From positions 56,393 through 120,392 of the forward strand of contig CAZMHI010000004.1 of NCBI GenBank assembly GCA_964566055.1: a stretch of 64,000 nt of DNA, in the 5' to 3' direction. The DNA comes from TMED23 sp964566055 (GTDB lineage Bacteria > Pseudomonadota > Alphaproteobacteria > Rhodospirillales > UBA2165). Position numbers and translations under genes: made by a program. The notes under the pieces are model-generated. The model did not search any database. It was given only the letters and a program-made list of their open reading frames with translations, and was not told where the DNA came from. Below are positions 61,924-64,000 of the stretch, one piece after another; the first letter of the stretch is position 1; each line of letters opens with the position of its first letter.

Positions 61924-63978
61924 GTGGTCAATTTGTTACTTCAGGTTATCAATAAATACGGCAAAGTATTGGTAACGGTTGTCGTCACTTTAATAGTGGC
62001 AACTATTTCGGTCACAATATCCATCATTGATATGCTGATATTTGGGCATAATTTATTTCCGGCGCTTTATTTGTCGGCGTTAATACCAATTCTTATTGCC
62101 CCCCCAACTTTGTATTTCCCAATGTCTCTTGTGGTAAAATTAGACCGTACAGAGAAAGAACTTGAAACCGTTATTGAAGGCGCTGGTGATGCTTTTTTCG
62201 TCAATGATCGCAGCGGTAATATTCTTAAAGTTAATGAAGCGGCTTGCCAGACTCTAGGCTATTCACGCGAGGAACTATTGGCCATGAATGTATCAGACAT
62301 TCAGGTGCGCCATAGTTCTGAAGTCCTTACCAGACATTGGGATGATGTGGCTCTTGGAAAGGCTGCGACATTGGTGGGAGAGCACCGTCGGAAAGATGGT
62401 TCAACTTACCCGGTTGAAGCTCGAGTAAGTGCGTTGGAATATGGCGATGATATCAATTTTATGGCAGTCATCAGAGATATTTCTGAGCGCGAAAGTATTC
62501 ATGCCTCATTGTTGGAAAGTGAAGAAAGATTTCGAAAATCCTTTGAAAATGCCTCAATTGGGATGACGGTGACCGAAATTGACGGCAGGTTCCGCTCAGT
62601 TAATCCTGCTTGGTGCAATATGATTGGGTACAGCAGCGATGAACTATTGGGAAAAACAGTTGAAGACGTTACCCATCCTGATGATCGGGTTAGCACCGCC
62701 GAAGGGCGCCTTAAACTTGTTGACGGCCTTACCAATGTCGCCATGGTTGAAAAACGATATATCCACAAAGATGGCCATATCGTTTGGGGGTTGATGTCTC
62801 GTGCTGTTGTCAGGGATTCGGAAGGTGAGGCACTTTATTTTATTGGGCAAATTCAGAATATATCCGAGCGCAAAGATGTCGAGTTAAAGCTCAAGGAAAG
62901 TGAAGAGAAATATCGGAAACTAGTAGAAACGTCCCATGATCTAATCTGGTCAGTCGACGCCAATGGAATTTTTACTTTCGTTAATGAGGCGTCCAAAATT
63001 ACCCACGGCTATGAACCGGAAGAAATGATTGGATTGCCATTTACGAATTTCATGACGGCGGAACAGGCCGAAAAGGATATGGCGATTTTTGCAAAAATAA
63101 AAGAGGGCATTAGTTATGTTGATCTCGAATCTGTTCACTTAAAAAAAGATGGTTCGCCCGTATATTTAAGTTTCAATGCGGTTGTGTTGCGAGATGATCA
63201 AGGCGGTGTTCTTGGTACGACTGGCAGCGCAAAGGACATCACAGCCCGTGTCTTGAACGAAGAACAATCACGCCGGCATCATGAACAACTGGCACATGTG
63301 TCCCGAGTGGCCACAATGGGTGAAATGGCGACAGGTATAGCACATGAGCTAAATCAGCCTTTGGCTGCCATTGCAGCCTACGTAGATGGCAGCTTGCGGC
63401 GTTTAAATTCTGATGGACAAATCTCTAAGCCTATCATTGAAGCTTTAGAAAAAGCCTCCGTGCAGGCCATCCGTGCCGGCAACGTTATCCAGCGACTGCG
63501 CGACTTTGTGCGCCGAGAAGATAGTAAATTGGAAGACATCGATATCAACGATACCATCCATACTGCACTGAAATTACTGAAATCTGAATTTGATATGAAC
63601 CAAGTGTCCTTGAAATTTGACTTAGCTGCGGAGCAGCTGAATATCCATGGGGATCCGATTTTGATCCAACAAGTAATATTAAATTTGGCCCGGAACAGTG
63701 TCGATGCGATGAGCGCATTAGAGCCAGGTTCCAGGGTATTAACAGTTAATACTGTTGCAGAAGACAATTCCGTATTAATCGGGATTGATGATAGTGGTAC
63801 GGGGATCGATCCACAGCTTCAGGAACAACTGTTTGAGCCCTATGTCTCAACAAAAAAATCTGGCCTCGGCTTAGGGTTGCCGATATGCCGGTCCATTATA
63901 AATGAGTTTGGTGGCGAAATTTGGCACGAGCCTGCTGCGACCCAGGGTGGTCAGCCCCCATTGATGGGTCCAGTTTGA
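61924..63978 (+). CDS. Multi-PAS sensor histidine kinase, C-terminus abnormal
   Basis: 684 residues. Two N-terminal membrane helices (about 13-37 and 40-64), three PAS domains (about 75-190, 200-318, 325-440), HisKA with H474 in GIAHELNQPLAA, and a HATPase with N box QQVILNLARNSVDAM, G1 IDDSGTGID and GLGLGLPICRSII. The last stretch GGEIWHEPAATQGG is followed by QPPLMGPV and a stop where the family has a TFxFTLP strand, so the end is replaced. FixL-like by layout and place after ccoNOQP-GHIS, but a heme-binding His in the first PAS cannot be confirmed. May sense oxygen or redox state and control the oxidase. Confidence 0.82.
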   Translation: MVNLLLQVINKYGKVLVTVVVTLIVATISVTISIIDMLIFGHNLFPALYLSALIPILIAPPTLYFPMSLVVKLDRTEKELETVIEGAGDAFFVNDRSGNILKVNEAACQTLGYSREELLAMNVSDIQVRHSSEVLTRHWDDVALGKAATLVGEHRRKDGSTYPVEARVSALEYGDDINFMAVIRDISERESIHASLLESEERFRKSFENASIGMTVTEIDGRFRSVNPAWCNMIGYSSDELLGKTVEDVTHPDDRVSTAEGRLKLVDGLTNVAMVEKRYIHKDGHIVWGLMSRAVVRDSEGEALYFIGQIQNISERKDVELKLKESEEKYRKLVETSHDLIWSVDANGIFTFVNEASKITHGYEPEEMIGLPFTNFMTAEQAEKDMAIFAKIKEGISYVDLESVHLKKDGSPVYLSFNAVVLRDDQGGVLGTTGSAKDITARVLNEEQSRRHHEQLAHVSRVATMGEMATGIAHELNQPLAAIAAYVDGSLRRLNSDGQISKPIIEALEKASVQAIRAGNVIQRLRDFVRREDSKLEDIDINDTIHTALKLLKSEFDMNQVSLKFDLAAEQLNIHGDPILIQQVILNLARNSVDAMSALEPGSRVLTVNTVAEDNSVLIGIDDSGTGIDPQLQEQLFEPYVSTKKSGLGLGLPICRSIINEFGGEIWHEPAATQGGQPPLMGPV

Positions 63979-64000
63979 ATGTTAGTGCATCACCGGCCTT

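Noticed and set aside
1..64000. CRISPR array, prophage or integrase
   Set aside because: No regularly spaced direct repeats, cas genes, integrase or phage structural genes were found.

Overview
The window looks like part of a facultatively anaerobic alphaproteobacterium, probably Rhodospirillales-like, and most likely a metagenome or draft assembly because a 10-N scaffold gap lies at 45514-45523. The assignment rests on gene content: a ccoNOQP-GHIS cbb3 oxidase cluster followed by a PAS histidine kinase, ubiTUV for oxygen-independent ubiquinone synthesis, an ATP-dependent benzoyl-CoA reductase operon, and alphaproteobacterial palindromic repeats. No rRNA, tRNA or CRISPR array was seen.

The main discovery is selenocysteine use. 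Three genes that look broken by an in-frame TGA are best read as selenoproteins, because each TGA sits exactly where the family has its redox Cys: a Bcp-type peroxiredoxin (TPG-U, 2807-3250, minus), an AhpD-like protein (C-x-x-U, 15331-15951) and selenophosphate synthetase SelD itself (GGG-U-GC, 24701-25747). SelD is the only Sec-machinery gene in the window; selA, selB and selC must lie elsewhere.

Layout. 1-3.3 kb (minus): Sec-peroxiredoxin, AhpD-like protein, GST and an FAD aromatic monooxygenase that runs off the left edge. 3.4-7.1 kb: an NMT1/Tau-type ABC importer with an IclR regulator. 7.1-9.4 kb: an ArsR-rhodanese regulator divergent from a sterol-desaturase-like and a TVP38 membrane protein. 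9.4-13.8 kb: an orphan molybdenum hydroxylase large subunit, an RNA uridine methyltransferase and OsmC. 13.9-16.5 kb: an operon of UbiD-like decarboxylase, Sec-AhpD and MarR behind a perfect palindromic operator. 16.5-24.6 kb: mixed metabolic and regulatory genes (yaaA, 2-hydroxyacid dehydrogenase, hydrolase, gpt, transglutaminase, TetR, methyltransferase, GNAT). 24.7-29.5 kb: selD, ubiT, ubiU, ubiV and a radical SAM maturase. 29.5-31 kb: small accessory genes and a repeat. 31-38.3 kb: cobalamin genes (cbiB; cbiX-C-ET-L-GH-F). 38.4-39.8 kb: an AT-rich signal peptidase between inverted repeats, then a repeat-rich spacer. 39.8-43.5 kb (minus): prpD-prpB-prpC, where PrpC carries a histone-H1-like tail. 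43.8-50.4 kb: had-dch-bcrCBAD. 50.6-53.9 kb: GST, periplasmic binding protein, two GNATs and hemerythrin. 54-64 kb: the cbb3 oxidase with assembly genes and a histidine kinase with an abnormal C-terminus.

How it fits together (inference): the genes describe life at low or fluctuating oxygen. Benzoyl-CoA is dearomatised without oxygen, propionyl-CoA is cleared by the methylcitrate cycle, quinone is made without oxygen, the micro-oxic oxidase is probably FNR-controlled, and thiol/selenol peroxidases protect oxygen-sensitive enzymes.
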